64,000 bases of DNA, from assembly GCF_013280595.1 (NCBI RefSeq), contig NZ_JAAATY010000039.1, positions 21,263 through 85,262 on the forward strand, in the 5' to 3' direction. Origin of the DNA: Kibdelosporangium persicum. GTDB lineage: Bacteria; Actinomycetota; Actinomycetes; Mycobacteriales; Pseudonocardiaceae. The notes beneath the pieces were generated by a model. That model worked only from the letters and a program-made list of their open reading frames with translations. It was not told the origin of the DNA and did not search any database. A program made the translations under genes and the position numbers. Shown here in pieces: positions 1-7,056 of the stretch; position 1 is the first letter of the stretch, and the number at the start of each line of letters is the position of its first letter.

Positions 1-112
1 CTTCGGCGAGGACGTGGTCGACCACTATCTCAACGCGGCGCGTGTCGAACTCACGGCGTACGAGGCCGCGGTGACCGATTGGGAGAGAGTACGTGGCTTC
101 GAACGGCTCTAG
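1..112 (+). CDS. Glutamine synthetase family protein, C-terminal end (partial)
   Basis: Frame 2 reads as the last ~36 residues of a GlnA-like protein and ends at TAG 110-112. The tail contains HYLNAARVE, AAVTDWER and finishes RGFERL, which is the typical C-terminus of glutamine synthetase-like enzymes. Because a PuuD-type amidohydrolase, an aldehyde dehydrogenase and an SDR follow directly, this is most likely a gamma-glutamyl-polyamine synthetase-type GlnA homologue rather than the housekeeping enzyme; that choice is inferred from context. The gene overlaps the next start (GTG 93) by 20 nt, implying coupled translation. The catalytic domain lies outside the window. Confidence 0.8.
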   Translation, partial: FGEDVVDHYLNAARVELTAYEAAVTDWERVRGFERL

Positions 113-830
113 CGTGCCGCTGATCGGCGTCACGACCTATTTGGAACAGGCCAGGTTCGGCCTGTGGGACCGGCCGTCCGCGGTGCTCATGCGGTCCTAT
201 CTGGACTGCGTCGTCACCGCGGGCGGGATGCCGGTCATGCTGCCACCGGTCGGCCGCTGGCTGCCGGAGCACGTGTCCCGTTTGGATGGTCTGGTGCTGT
301 CCGGCGGCGCGGACATCGACCCGAGCCGGTACGGCCAGGCACCGCACGCGGCCACCGGGACGCTGCGCCTGGAGCGCGACACGTCCGAGTTCGGCCTGTT
401 CCACCTGGCGCTGGAAGCCGACATCCCGGTCCTCGGGGTGTGCCGGGGCATGCAGCTGATCAACATCGCGCTGGGCGGGACGCTGCACCAGCACGTGCCC
501 GACGTCGCTGGTTCGACCACCCACAACCCGACGCCGGGTGTGTTCGGCAGCAACGAGATCAAGCTCGCGCCGGGCAGCGTGGTCGCGGGTCTGGTGGGCG
601 AGCACACGACCGTGCACTGCCACCACCATCAGGCGATCGACCAGCTCGGCTCCGGGCTGTCGGCGGTGGGCTGGGCGCAGGACGGCACCGTCGAGGCCGT
701 CGAGCTGCCGGAGGCCGGGTTCGTCACCGGCGTGCAATGGCATCCGGAGGAGAACTCCACGGATGTCCGTCTCTTCCAAGGCCTGGTCCAGGCCGCCATC
801 CAGAAATCAGCACAGGGGAAGTCGCAGTGA
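93..830 (+). CDS. Gamma-glutamyl-gamma-aminobutyrate hydrolase family protein (class I glutamine amidotransferase, PuuD-like)
   Basis: 245 aa from a GTG start. The nucleophile elbow GVCRGMQLINIALGG and the C-terminal catalytic His-Glu in GVQWHPEEN are both present, as in the peptidase C26 family. These cytosolic enzymes release the gamma-glutamyl group from gamma-glutamyl-GABA or related polyamine derivatives. Its place between a GlnA-like gene and an aldehyde dehydrogenase fits a gamma-glutamylated polyamine/GABA degradation operon. It overlaps its upstream neighbour by 20 nt and its downstream neighbour by 4 nt. The exact substrate cannot be read from sequence. Confidence 0.87.
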   Translation: MASNGSSVPLIGVTTYLEQARFGLWDRPSAVLMRSYLDCVVTAGGMPVMLPPVGRWLPEHVSRLDGLVLSGGADIDPSRYGQAPHAATGTLRLERDTSEFGLFHLALEADIPVLGVCRGMQLINIALGGTLHQHVPDVAGSTTHNPTPGVFGSNEIKLAPGSVVAGLVGEHTTVHCHHHQAIDQLGSGLSAVGWAQDGTVEAVELPEAGFVTGVQWHPEENSTDVRLFQGLVQAAIQKSAQGKSQ

Positions 831-2191
831 CCACAGGGTTCGACGTCATCAACCCGGCCACCGAGGAAGTCGTCGAGACCGTCGCGCTCACCTCGGTCGA
901 GGAGACGGACGCGGCGATCCGGCGAGCACACGCGGCCTGGCCCGCCTGGCGGGCGGTCGCGCCCGCCGACCGGGCGCGGTTGCTGCGCCGGTTCGCGTCC
1001 GCTGTGGACGCCGACCTGGAGAACCTGGCCCGGCTGGAGGTGACCAACGCCGGGCACACCATCGGCAACGCCCGCTGGGAGGCCGGGAACGTCCGTGACG
1101 TCCTCGAGTACTACTCAGCCGCGCCGGAACGGTTGTTCGGCAGGCAGATCCCGGTGCCGGGCGGGGTGAGCGTGACGTTCGCCGAGCCGCTCGGGGTGGT
1201 CGGCGTGATCGTGCCGTGGAACTTCCCGATGCCGATCGCGGGTTGGGGTTTCGCCCCCGCGCTGGCCGCGGGCAACACGGTGGTCCTCAAGCCCGCCGAG
1301 CTGACGCCGCTGACCGCGATCCGGATCGGGCAGCTGGCGCGTGCGGCCGGCATTCCCGAGGACGTGTTCCAGATCCTGCCGGGCAAGGGATCGGTTGTCG
1401 GGCAACGGTTTGTCGACCACCCGCTGGTCCGCAAGATCGTGTTCACCGGGTCCACCGAGGTCGGCAAGCAGATCATGGCGGGGTGTGCCCGTCAGGTGAA
1501 AAGGCTGACCCTGGAACTCGGCGGCAAGAACGCGAACATCGTTTTCGCCGACGCGGACCTGGAGAAGGCCGCGGCCACGGCGCCGTACGGCGTGTTCGAC
1601 AACGCCGGCCAGGACTGTTGCGCGCGGTCGCGAATCCTGGTGCAGCGCAGCGTGTACGACCGGTTCATGGAACTGCTCGAACCGGCCGTCAAAGGCGTCG
1701 TGGTCGGCGATCCCGGCCAGGAGGCCACCGAAATGGGCCCGCTGATCTCGGCCGCGCACAGGTCGTCCGTCGCGTCCTATGTGCCCGGTGACGCGCCGGT
1801 CGCGTTCCGCGGGACTGCTCCGTCTGGCCCCGGCTTCTGGTTCCCGCCAACGGTTCTCGCACCAGTGTCGCCTTCGGACCGTGCGGTGACCGAGGAGGTC
1901 TTCGGTCCGGTGGTGGCCGTGCTACCGTTCGAGGACGAGGAAGAGGCGCTGCGGCTGGCCAACGACACCGAGTACGGCCTGTCCGGTTCGATTTGGACGC
2001 GGGACGTCGGCCGCGCGCTCCGCGTGTCGCGCGGGGTCGAGGCGGGCAACCTGTCCGTCAACTCCCATTCGTCGGTGCGGTACTGGACGCCGTTCGGCGG
2101 CTTCAAGCAGTCCGGCCTCGGCCGGGAGCTCGGGCCGGACGCGGTGGCGGCGTTCACCGAGACCAAGAACGTGTTCATAGCCAATGACTGA
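827..2191 (+). CDS. NAD(P)-dependent aldehyde dehydrogenase
   Basis: 454 aa. GTG 827 is chosen because it overlaps the preceding stop in GTGA and begins VTTGFDVINPATEEVV, the normal ALDH N-terminus; the open frame extends upstream to 164 only as a shadow of the previous gene. Family signatures: VPWNFP with the oxyanion Asn, KPAELTP, FTGSTEVG, the general base Glu in LELGGK, the catalytic Cys in NAGQDCCAR and the distal EEVFGPV. It probably oxidises the aldehyde formed during polyamine or amino-acid catabolism (inferred from the operon). Confidence 0.92.
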   Translation: MTTGFDVINPATEEVVETVALTSVEETDAAIRRAHAAWPAWRAVAPADRARLLRRFASAVDADLENLARLEVTNAGHTIGNARWEAGNVRDVLEYYSAAPERLFGRQIPVPGGVSVTFAEPLGVVGVIVPWNFPMPIAGWGFAPALAAGNTVVLKPAELTPLTAIRIGQLARAAGIPEDVFQILPGKGSVVGQRFVDHPLVRKIVFTGSTEVGKQIMAGCARQVKRLTLELGGKNANIVFADADLEKAAATAPYGVFDNAGQDCCARSRILVQRSVYDRFMELLEPAVKGVVVGDPGQEATEMGPLISAAHRSSVASYVPGDAPVAFRGTAPSGPGFWFPPTVLAPVSPSDRAVTEEVFGPVVAVLPFEDEEEALRLANDTEYGLSGSIWTRDVGRALRVSRGVEAGNLSVNSHSSVRYWTPFGGFKQSGLGRELGPDAVAAFTETKNVFIAND

Positions 2192-2200
2192 GGAGCATCG

Positions 2201-2962
2201 ATGAGGTTGCAGGACCGGGTCGCGGTGGTCACGGGTGGTGGCAGCGGAATCGGCCTCGCGTCGGTGCGGCGCCTGGCCGCCGAGGGCGCCAAGGTCGTCG
2301 TCGCCGACATCGACCCGGACGCCGGCAAGTCCGCGGCCGACGAGGTGGACGGCATGTTCGTGCGCACGGACGTGACCGATCGCGCACAGGTCGAGGCTCT
2401 GTTCCAGTCCGCAGTGGACACATATGGCTCGCTGGACGTCGCTTTCAACAACGCGGGCATCTCCCCGCCGGAGGACGAGTCCATTCTGAACACCGAGCCG
2501 GACGTCTGGCAGCGGGTGCAGAACGTCAACCTCAACTCGGTATACCTCTGCTGCAAGGCGGCGATCCCGCACATGCTGCGCCAGGGCAAGGGGTCGATCA
2601 TCAACACGGCGTCCTTCGTGGCGGTGATGGGCGCGGCGACCTCGCAGATCTCCTACAGCGCCTCCAAGGGCGGAGTCCTGGCGATGACCCGGGAGCTGGG
2701 CGTGCAGTTCGCCCGGGAGGGAATCCGGATCAACGCCCTGTGCCCGGGACCGGTGAACACGCCGTTGCTCAAGGAACTGTTCGCTTCGGACGCCGAACGC
2801 GCCCAGCGCCGCCTGGTCCACGTCCCGATGGGCCGGTTCGCCGAACCGGAGGAGATCGCCGCCGCGGTCGCCTTCCTCGCCAGCGACGACTCGTCGTACA
2901 TGACGGCATCCAGCTTCCTGGTCGACGGAGGGATCTCGTCGGCGTACGTGACCCCGCTGTAA
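2201..2962 (+). CDS. SDR family NAD(P)-dependent oxidoreductase (FabG-like)
   Basis: 253 aa, ATG start behind a GAGGAG ribosome site. A classical short-chain dehydrogenase: cofactor motif TGGGSGIG at residues 11-18, NNAG, catalytic YSASK with a preceding Ser, and the C-terminal FLVDGG. It starts 9 nt after the ALDH gene and is the last gene of the operon. Actinomycete polyamine-catabolism loci commonly carry such an SDR. The carbonyl substrate is unknown. Confidence 0.9.
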   Translation: MRLQDRVAVVTGGGSGIGLASVRRLAAEGAKVVVADIDPDAGKSAADEVDGMFVRTDVTDRAQVEALFQSAVDTYGSLDVAFNNAGISPPEDESILNTEPDVWQRVQNVNLNSVYLCCKAAIPHMLRQGKGSIINTASFVAVMGAATSQISYSASKGGVLAMTRELGVQFAREGIRINALCPGPVNTPLLKELFASDAERAQRRLVHVPMGRFAEPEEIAAAVAFLASDDSSYMTASSFLVDGGISSAYVTPL

Positions 2963-3032
2963 CGTCGTGCCCGCGGACTGAGTCGCTCGCCGTGATGTTG
3001 GGGTTCTGTGACGTTGGTACTCTGCCCCCGCG

Positions 3033-3107
3033 GATCGGGTAGCGCAGAGGTCGTCGCGCGCTGACTCCACATCAGCGAGGACGCTGGTTCGATTCCAGCC
3101 CCGGTCC
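3033..3107 (+). tRNA. Atypical tRNA-like gene, apparent anticodon CCA (Trp-like)
   Basis: A full cloverleaf can be drawn: acceptor GATCGGG (3033-3039) with CCCGGTC (3100-3106), TA at positions 8-9, D stem GCGC/GCGC, anticodon stem GCTGA/TCAGC enclosing loop CTCCACA, variable GAGGAC, and T arm GCTGG-TTCGATT-CCAGC. With U33 in place the anticodon is CCA. Oddities: no nucleotide 26, a 10-nt D loop AGAGGTCGTC, C at position 37 where a purine is expected, a T-G pair in the acceptor, and no encoded CCA. It shares its D arm and variable region with the next element. Whether it is charged with Trp or used on ribosomes is unknown. Confidence 0.55.
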
Positions 3108-3117
3108 GCGCCTTCCT

Positions 3118-3191
3118 GGGGCCGTAGCGCAGAGGTCGTCGCGCCGCCGTTGCATGGCGAGAGGACGCCGGTTCGAATCCGGCCGGCTCCA
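3118..3191 (+). tRNA. Atypical tRNA-like gene, apparent anticodon TGC (Ala-like)
   Basis: Acceptor GGGGCCG (3118-3124) pairs with CGGCTCC (3184-3190) and includes a G3-U70 wobble, the classical alanine identity element; the discriminator is A. The D arm GCGC-AGAGGTCGTC-GCGC is identical to that of the element 10 bp upstream. The T arm GCCGG-TTCGAAT-CCGGC is perfect. The anticodon stem has only four clear pairs (CGCC/GGCG) around loop GTTGCAT, giving TGC. CCA is not encoded. The shortened anticodon stem makes it a non-standard tRNA or a tRNA-like RNA with a specialised role. Confidence 0.55.
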
Positions 3192-3219
3192 CGTGCTCCG
3201 GGCGACCCAGCTCGGTTAC

Positions 3220-3280
3220 GTCGTAGCCGCCCGTGGGGCCGAATCCGTATCCGCTCCGCTGGCGGACCTGCGGCTACGAC
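3220..3280 (+). repeat. Inverted repeat between the tRNA-like genes and the SDR gene
   Basis: GTCGTAGCCGC (3220-3230) is the exact reverse complement of GCGGCTACGAC (3270-3280), with 39 nt between the arms. It lies downstream of the two tRNA-like genes and upstream of the GTG at 3374. It could fold as a terminator-like stem or belong to the 5' leader of the next gene. No U-tract follows. Confidence 0.4.
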
Positions 3281-3373
3281 CTCCGCAACATCCCATACAG
3301 CAGGTGCGGCCCCTACATCGACGACGTCGTGCACACGAACTGAGACCGTGCGCCTTGTGCCAAACTGGGGCCC

Positions 3374-4684
3374 GTGATCGACGACGCGGATTTCGAGGCG
3401 TGCCTTGCCATGCTGGGCAAGGTGCGGGCGTTGCCGGTCGATCACCCACAGCGGCTGGCGATGGAACGGGCCGTGGACGGGTTTGTCAAGGACGGCAAGC
3501 GCCGCCGCACGAGCGAACGCCGCCGGAAGGCCGCCGCAGCCGACCGTGCCCTGGTCGCCAGAACCAGCCTTGGTGCGGCTGACCGCGTCGAAGACGTGTC
3601 CGTTGAAGCCGCGGGTTCGGGCGGGACGCTGCGCCGGAGCAAACAGTGTTACGTCTGCAAGGAACCATACTTCGAGCTTGACGCCTTCTACCAATGGATG
3701 TGTCCGTCCTGTGCGCGGCTGAACCGCGAGCGCCGCGAGGCTGCCACGGACCTGACCGGGCGGCGGGCCTTCGTCACCGGAGGGCGTGTCAAGATCGGTT
3801 TTCACGTTGTCCGAATGCTGGTCCGGGACGGCGCGGAAGTAGTTGTCACCACGCGCTTTCCCGCTGACGCCGCACGGCGGTTCGCGGCCGATCCGGTGAC
3901 CGCGCAAGCGCTTGACCGGCTGCACATCGTCGGTATCGACCTGCGGGATCCACGTCAAGTGGTCGGCCTGACCGAGAAACTGCGGGCCGATGGCCGCCCG
4001 GTGGACATCCTGATCAACAACGCCGCCCAGACCGTGAAACGTCCTGCTTGGTCGTACGCGCAGTTGGTTCAGGCCGAATCGCAGGACGTACCGCTCGGCA
4101 TCGATGCCGCGCCGGGGTTCGACCGCACCCTTCCGGAGCCGAACGCGTTGGCGGTCGTTCTCGGTGATGTGGACGCGAGCGGGCTGATGGTGGACCCGTC
4201 GCCGGTGAACTCGTGGACCGCGAAGGTCGGTGAGATCGGTCCGGCGGAGATGCTCGAAGTGCAGCTGATCAACGCGGTCGCGCCTTACCTGCTGACCGAC
4301 GGGCTCATGCCGTTGCTGCGGGCGTCGAGGTCCGCGCGGCGGTACGTCGTCAACGTCTCCGCGGTCGAAGGCTGGTTCGCGGCCAAGTACAAGTCCGGCG
4401 CGCACCCGCACACCAACATGGCCAAGGCCGCGCTGAACATGCTGACCAGAACGACCGGACAGGACCTCGCCGCCGAAGGCATCTTCGTGTCCAGTGTGGA
4501 CACCGGCTGGATCACGGACGAGAACCCGTTGCCGACCAGGACGCGCCTCGCCGGGGAAGGCTGGCGGCCGCCGCTGGACGTACTCGACGGCGCCGCCCGC
4601 GTCTACGACCCGATTGTCCGCGGTGAAGCGGGCGATCCGCCGTCAGGCGTCTTGCTCAAGGACTACCGTGAGGTGGCGTGGTGA
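3374..4684 (+). CDS. SDR family oxidoreductase with N-terminal zinc-ribbon extension
   Basis: 436 aa, GTG start. The first ~115 residues are a basic segment (KRRRTSERRRK) followed by a four-Cys cluster CYVCKEP ... WMCPSCARLN, suggesting a structural zinc site. A Rossmann domain then begins at TGRRAFVTGGRVKIG and continues to ILINNAAQT. The classical YxxxK is replaced or shifted: YKSGAHPHTNMAKAAL carries the Ser/Lys region. Length exceeds an ordinary SDR by ~180 residues. The substrate is not recognisable. It is the first normal coding gene after the tRNA-like pair and appears monocistronic. Confidence 0.75.
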   Translation: MIDDADFEACLAMLGKVRALPVDHPQRLAMERAVDGFVKDGKRRRTSERRRKAAAADRALVARTSLGAADRVEDVSVEAAGSGGTLRRSKQCYVCKEPYFELDAFYQWMCPSCARLNRERREAATDLTGRRAFVTGGRVKIGFHVVRMLVRDGAEVVVTTRFPADAARRFAADPVTAQALDRLHIVGIDLRDPRQVVGLTEKLRADGRPVDILINNAAQTVKRPAWSYAQLVQAESQDVPLGIDAAPGFDRTLPEPNALAVVLGDVDASGLMVDPSPVNSWTAKVGEIGPAEMLEVQLINAVAPYLLTDGLMPLLRASRSARRYVVNVSAVEGWFAAKYKSGAHPHTNMAKAALNMLTRTTGQDLAAEGIFVSSVDTGWITDENPLPTRTRLAGEGWRPPLDVLDGAARVYDPIVRGEAGDPPSGVLLKDYREVAW

Positions 4685-4713
4685 GCCTGGAAGACGGTGG
4701 AGCGACAGCCTGA

Positions 4714-5121
4714 TCAGGCGAAGGTGAGCGTCACCGGCGTGCCGGGCTCGACCGAGTGGCTCACCGTGCAGGTCAGGTCGACGGCCTTGGTCACGAGCTT
4801 GACGAGGGTGGCCTGATCGGTCTCGCTCAACTTGGACATGTCGAGTTCGAACTTGGTCTCGACGCTGGTGACCCGGTCGGCCTCGACGTCCTTCTCGGCG
4901 GTGACCACCATGTCGATCGGGGCGTCGTCGCCGAGCCTGCGGGAGATGACGTTGTCGGCCGACAGCGTCGCGCATGCCCCGAGCGCCGCCATCAGCAGTT
5001 CGACCGGCGAGAAGTCCGCGCCGTCCTGCGAGCGGCCGATGGTGATCTCGGCGCCGCGGGCGTTGGTCGCCACGAACTTGGCAGGCGCGGACCGCCGGAT
5101 CTGGACCGGGGTCGGGGTCAT
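4714..5121 (-). CDS. OsmC family peroxiredoxin-like protein
   Basis: 135 aa from ATG 5121, preferred over the upstream start at 5178 because GGAGA lies just before it. OsmC-fold hallmarks are SPVELLMAALGACATLSAD, with the first redox Cys, and TCTVSHSVEPGT, with the second. Such proteins reduce organic hydroperoxides in the cytosol. It lies 53 bp downstream of the TetR gene on the same strand and may be co-transcribed with it. Its 3' end faces the SDR gene convergently. Confidence 0.87.
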   Translation of the reverse strand: MTPTPVQIRRSAPAKFVATNARGAEITIGRSQDGADFSPVELLMAALGACATLSADNVISRRLGDDAPIDMVVTAEKDVEADRVTSVETKFELDMSKLSETDQATLVKLVTKAVDLTCTVSHSVEPGTPVTLTFA

Positions 5122-5174
5122 GCTGTCTCCTGTCGGATTGTTGCGGCTGCTCGGTGTAACGCGATGAGCAGCGG

Positions 5175-5780
5175 TCATGTTCCATCAACGTAGCGGCGGC
5201 ACAGGGTGAGGCTCTCCGCGATGACGGCCTCGACGAGATCCGGGCTCCTCTCGGCCTGCTCCACCAGGTAGTGCGCGGAGCCGTGCATGACGTTGTACAA
5301 CAGCACCGCCGCGGTACGAGGTGTGCTGAGGGCGAAATCGCCCGCCGCGGTCCCGGCTTCGAGGATCTCCGCGAGCAGGGCGGCGTGCGAGTTGGTCGCG
5401 AGATCGGCTTCGTGCCCGTGCTGGGAGTGGTGGAACAGGGCGTCGTGCAGCCGGGCGTGCGCGAGGTAGCCGCGCAGGCTGGATTCCATCCAGCACAGCA
5501 GCCTGCCCAGCCAGTCGCCTGCGTCGATCTGGTCGAGCTCGGCGCGCTGGAGCGCGGTCAGATCGTCGACGAACCGGTCCTGCAGCGCCGTAATGAGCTG
5601 TTCCTTGGACCGGAAGTACAGGTAGAACGTGCCTTTGGCGACCTCGGCGCGGGCGACGACCTCGTCGACGGTCAGCCGGGTGACGCCTTTGTCGACCACG
5701 ATCGCCAGCGCCGCGTCCAGCAGATCGCCGCGGCGCCGTTCCGGTGCCTCGGTGCGCTGCCTCGCCCGTGATCCTGCCAC
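5175..5780 (-). CDS. TetR/AcrR family transcriptional regulator
   Basis: 201 aa. The N-terminal helix-turn-helix covers RGDLLDAALAIVVDKGV, TVDEVVARAEVAKGTFY and YLYFRSKEQL; the rest is a helical ligand domain. The gene is divergent from the MFS/ABC export-import operon, and a perfect palindrome (5827-5845) lies between them next to that operon's ribosome site. The simplest reading is that it represses the transporter operon, and possibly its own gene. The ligand is unknown; a siderophore/metallophore or toxic compound would fit the context. Confidence 0.92.
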   Translation of the reverse strand: MAGSRARQRTEAPERRRGDLLDAALAIVVDKGVTRLTVDEVVARAEVAKGTFYLYFRSKEQLITALQDRFVDDLTALQRAELDQIDAGDWLGRLLCWMESSLRGYLAHARLHDALFHHSQHGHEADLATNSHAALLAEILEAGTAAGDFALSTPRTAAVLLYNVMHGSAHYLVEQAERSPDLVEAVIAESLTLCRRYVDGT

Positions 5781-5806
5781 GCGCTCATTGTGTCACCGCT
5801 TGCCAT

Positions 5807-5821
5807 CGAGAATCATTTTCA
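5807..5821. promoter_or_regulatory. Fur-family (Fur/Zur) box-like sequence
   Basis: CGAGAATCATTTTCA matches the 7-1-7 Fur-family consensus TGATAATNATTATCA at 11 of 14 defined positions and forms a one-mismatch inverted repeat (GAGAAT/ATTTTC). It is conspicuously A/T-rich in this GC-rich DNA. It lies between the divergent tetR and MFS genes, just upstream of the TetR-type palindrome. Metal-responsive control of the transporter operon is therefore plausible, but not demonstrated. Confidence 0.45.
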
Positions 5822-5826
5822 TTAAT

Positions 5827-5845
5827 GTGACTGACGGTCAGTCAC
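5827..5845. promoter_or_regulatory. Perfect 9-1-9 palindrome, probable TetR operator
   Basis: GTGACTGAC-G-GTCAGTCAC is a perfect inverted repeat ending 1 nt before the AGGAGG ribosome site (5847-5852) of the MFS gene. Size and symmetry fit a TetR-family operator, and the divergent tetR gene begins 47 bp away. Occupancy would block the start of the transporter operon. Confidence 0.7.
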
Positions 5846-5856
5846 TAGGAGGACGT

Positions 5857-7056
5857 GTGGGGGACATCAGGCAGACGACTGCCGGCCGCCGGTACGCGGT
5901 GCTTGCGGCGCTCTATCTCGTGGCCGACATCGGCTACTCGTTCTTCTTCGGGGCGTTGCACACGATCCTGTTGCGCGGCGGGGTGCCCCTCGAGCAGTTG
6001 GCGTTGATCAACCTGCTGGGACTGCTCTACGCCGGGCGGTTCCTGCTCGGTCCGCTGGTGGACCGGATCGGCACCTACCGCGGCTGGCTGATGATCACCC
6101 AGGTCGTGCTGGTGGTGGTGTGGTTCGCCATGGCATCGGCCGATCCCGTGGCCGATCTGCCGTCGGTGCTCGTGCTCATGGCCGCCGGGCTGGCGGTGTC
6201 CGCGTTCCACGACACCGCGATGAACGGGCTGGCAGTGCGGTTGTTGCCGCCAGGCGAGCGGGGGATGGGCAACGGCATCCAGGCCGGGATGGCCAGCGTG
6301 TCGATCGTGCTGGGGGCCGGTGGTGCTCTGCTGCTGTACTCCTACGCGGGCTGGGGCGTGACGGTCAGCGCGCTTGGGGTGCTGTACCTCGTGCCGTTCG
6401 GAGTGCTGCTGTTCGTGCCCGAACCGCCTGGCGAACGTCGGCGGACACCAGGGCTTCCGCTGGTGACATTGTTCAAGCACCGGCGGCTACGTGTGTGGAC
6501 GTTGTTCGTCGTACCGCTGTTCGCGCTCGGAATGTACGTGGCCACTGCGATACAGGCGCCCATGATGCTGGCAGCGAACTGGTCTCTTGACCGGATAGCC
6601 GTCGTGCAGAGCACGGTGTCCGGACTGGTCGGACTGGCGGCGGGGTTGGGAGCCGGTGCTTTGGTCACCCGGCTCGGCCGCCGCCGGTCGGTCGTCGCGA
6701 TGGGCGGATTCCAAGTGTTCGCGTTGGCCTCGCTGTTGCCCTTGTCGCACGGCGGTTCCGTACTGGCGCTGGACATCGCGGCGGTACTGACGGTGACCGT
6801 CGGCTACGCCGGGACGGTCGTCTGCGTGTTCACCGTGTCCATGGACCAGGCGCGTCCGGAATCGGCGGCCACTGACTTCACCCTGCAGACATCCGTGCTC
6901 GGCGTACTGCGGCTCGTGGTGAGCTCGGCCGGGCTGGCCGTGGCCGGATTCGTCGGATTCCCTTCCCTGATCGGCCTTTCAGTGCTGCTCGCGGTCGCGG
7001 GCACGTACATCACCGCGCGCTGGCTGCGTGGTCACAAATCAATGGAGCTCGTATGA
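5857..7056 (+). CDS. MFS transporter (YbtX/EntS-like by context)
   Basis: 399 aa. GTG 5857 is chosen because AGGAGG sits 4 nt upstream; the open frame reaching back to 5629 runs antisense to tetR. The protein is a chain of hydrophobic helices from YAVLAALYLVADIGY to LSVLLAVAGTYITARW, consistent with 12 membrane segments, with short basic cytoplasmic loops (GRRRSVV). The order MFS followed by two ABC half-transporters recalls ybtX-ybtPQ metallophore uptake loci. The substrate cannot be assigned from sequence, and drug export is the alternative. Its stop overlaps the next ATG. Confidence 0.78.
   Translation: MGDIRQTTAGRRYAVLAALYLVADIGYSFFFGALHTILLRGGVPLEQLALINLLGLLYAGRFLLGPLVDRIGTYRGWLMITQVVLVVVWFAMASADPVADLPSVLVLMAAGLAVSAFHDTAMNGLAVRLLPPGERGMGNGIQAGMASVSIVLGAGGALLLYSYAGWGVTVSALGVLYLVPFGVLLFVPEPPGERRRTPGLPLVTLFKHRRLRVWTLFVVPLFALGMYVATAIQAPMMLAANWSLDRIAVVQSTVSGLVGLAAGLGAGALVTRLGRRRSVVAMGGFQVFALASLLPLSHGGSVLALDIAAVLTVTVGYAGTVVCVFTVSMDQARPESAATDFTLQTSVLGVLRLVVSSAGLAVAGFVGFPSLIGLSVLLAVAGTYITARWLRGHKSMELV

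Noticed and set aside
3150-3582. Plus-strand ORFs starting inside the second tRNA-like gene
   Set aside because: They overlap the tRNA-like structure and the well-supported SDR gene in other frames.
1922-4411. 829-codon open frame on the minus strand
   Set aside because: It runs antisense to the ALDH, SDR, tRNA-like and zinc-ribbon SDR genes, with Arg/His-rich shadow composition and no domain. High GC makes such frames common.
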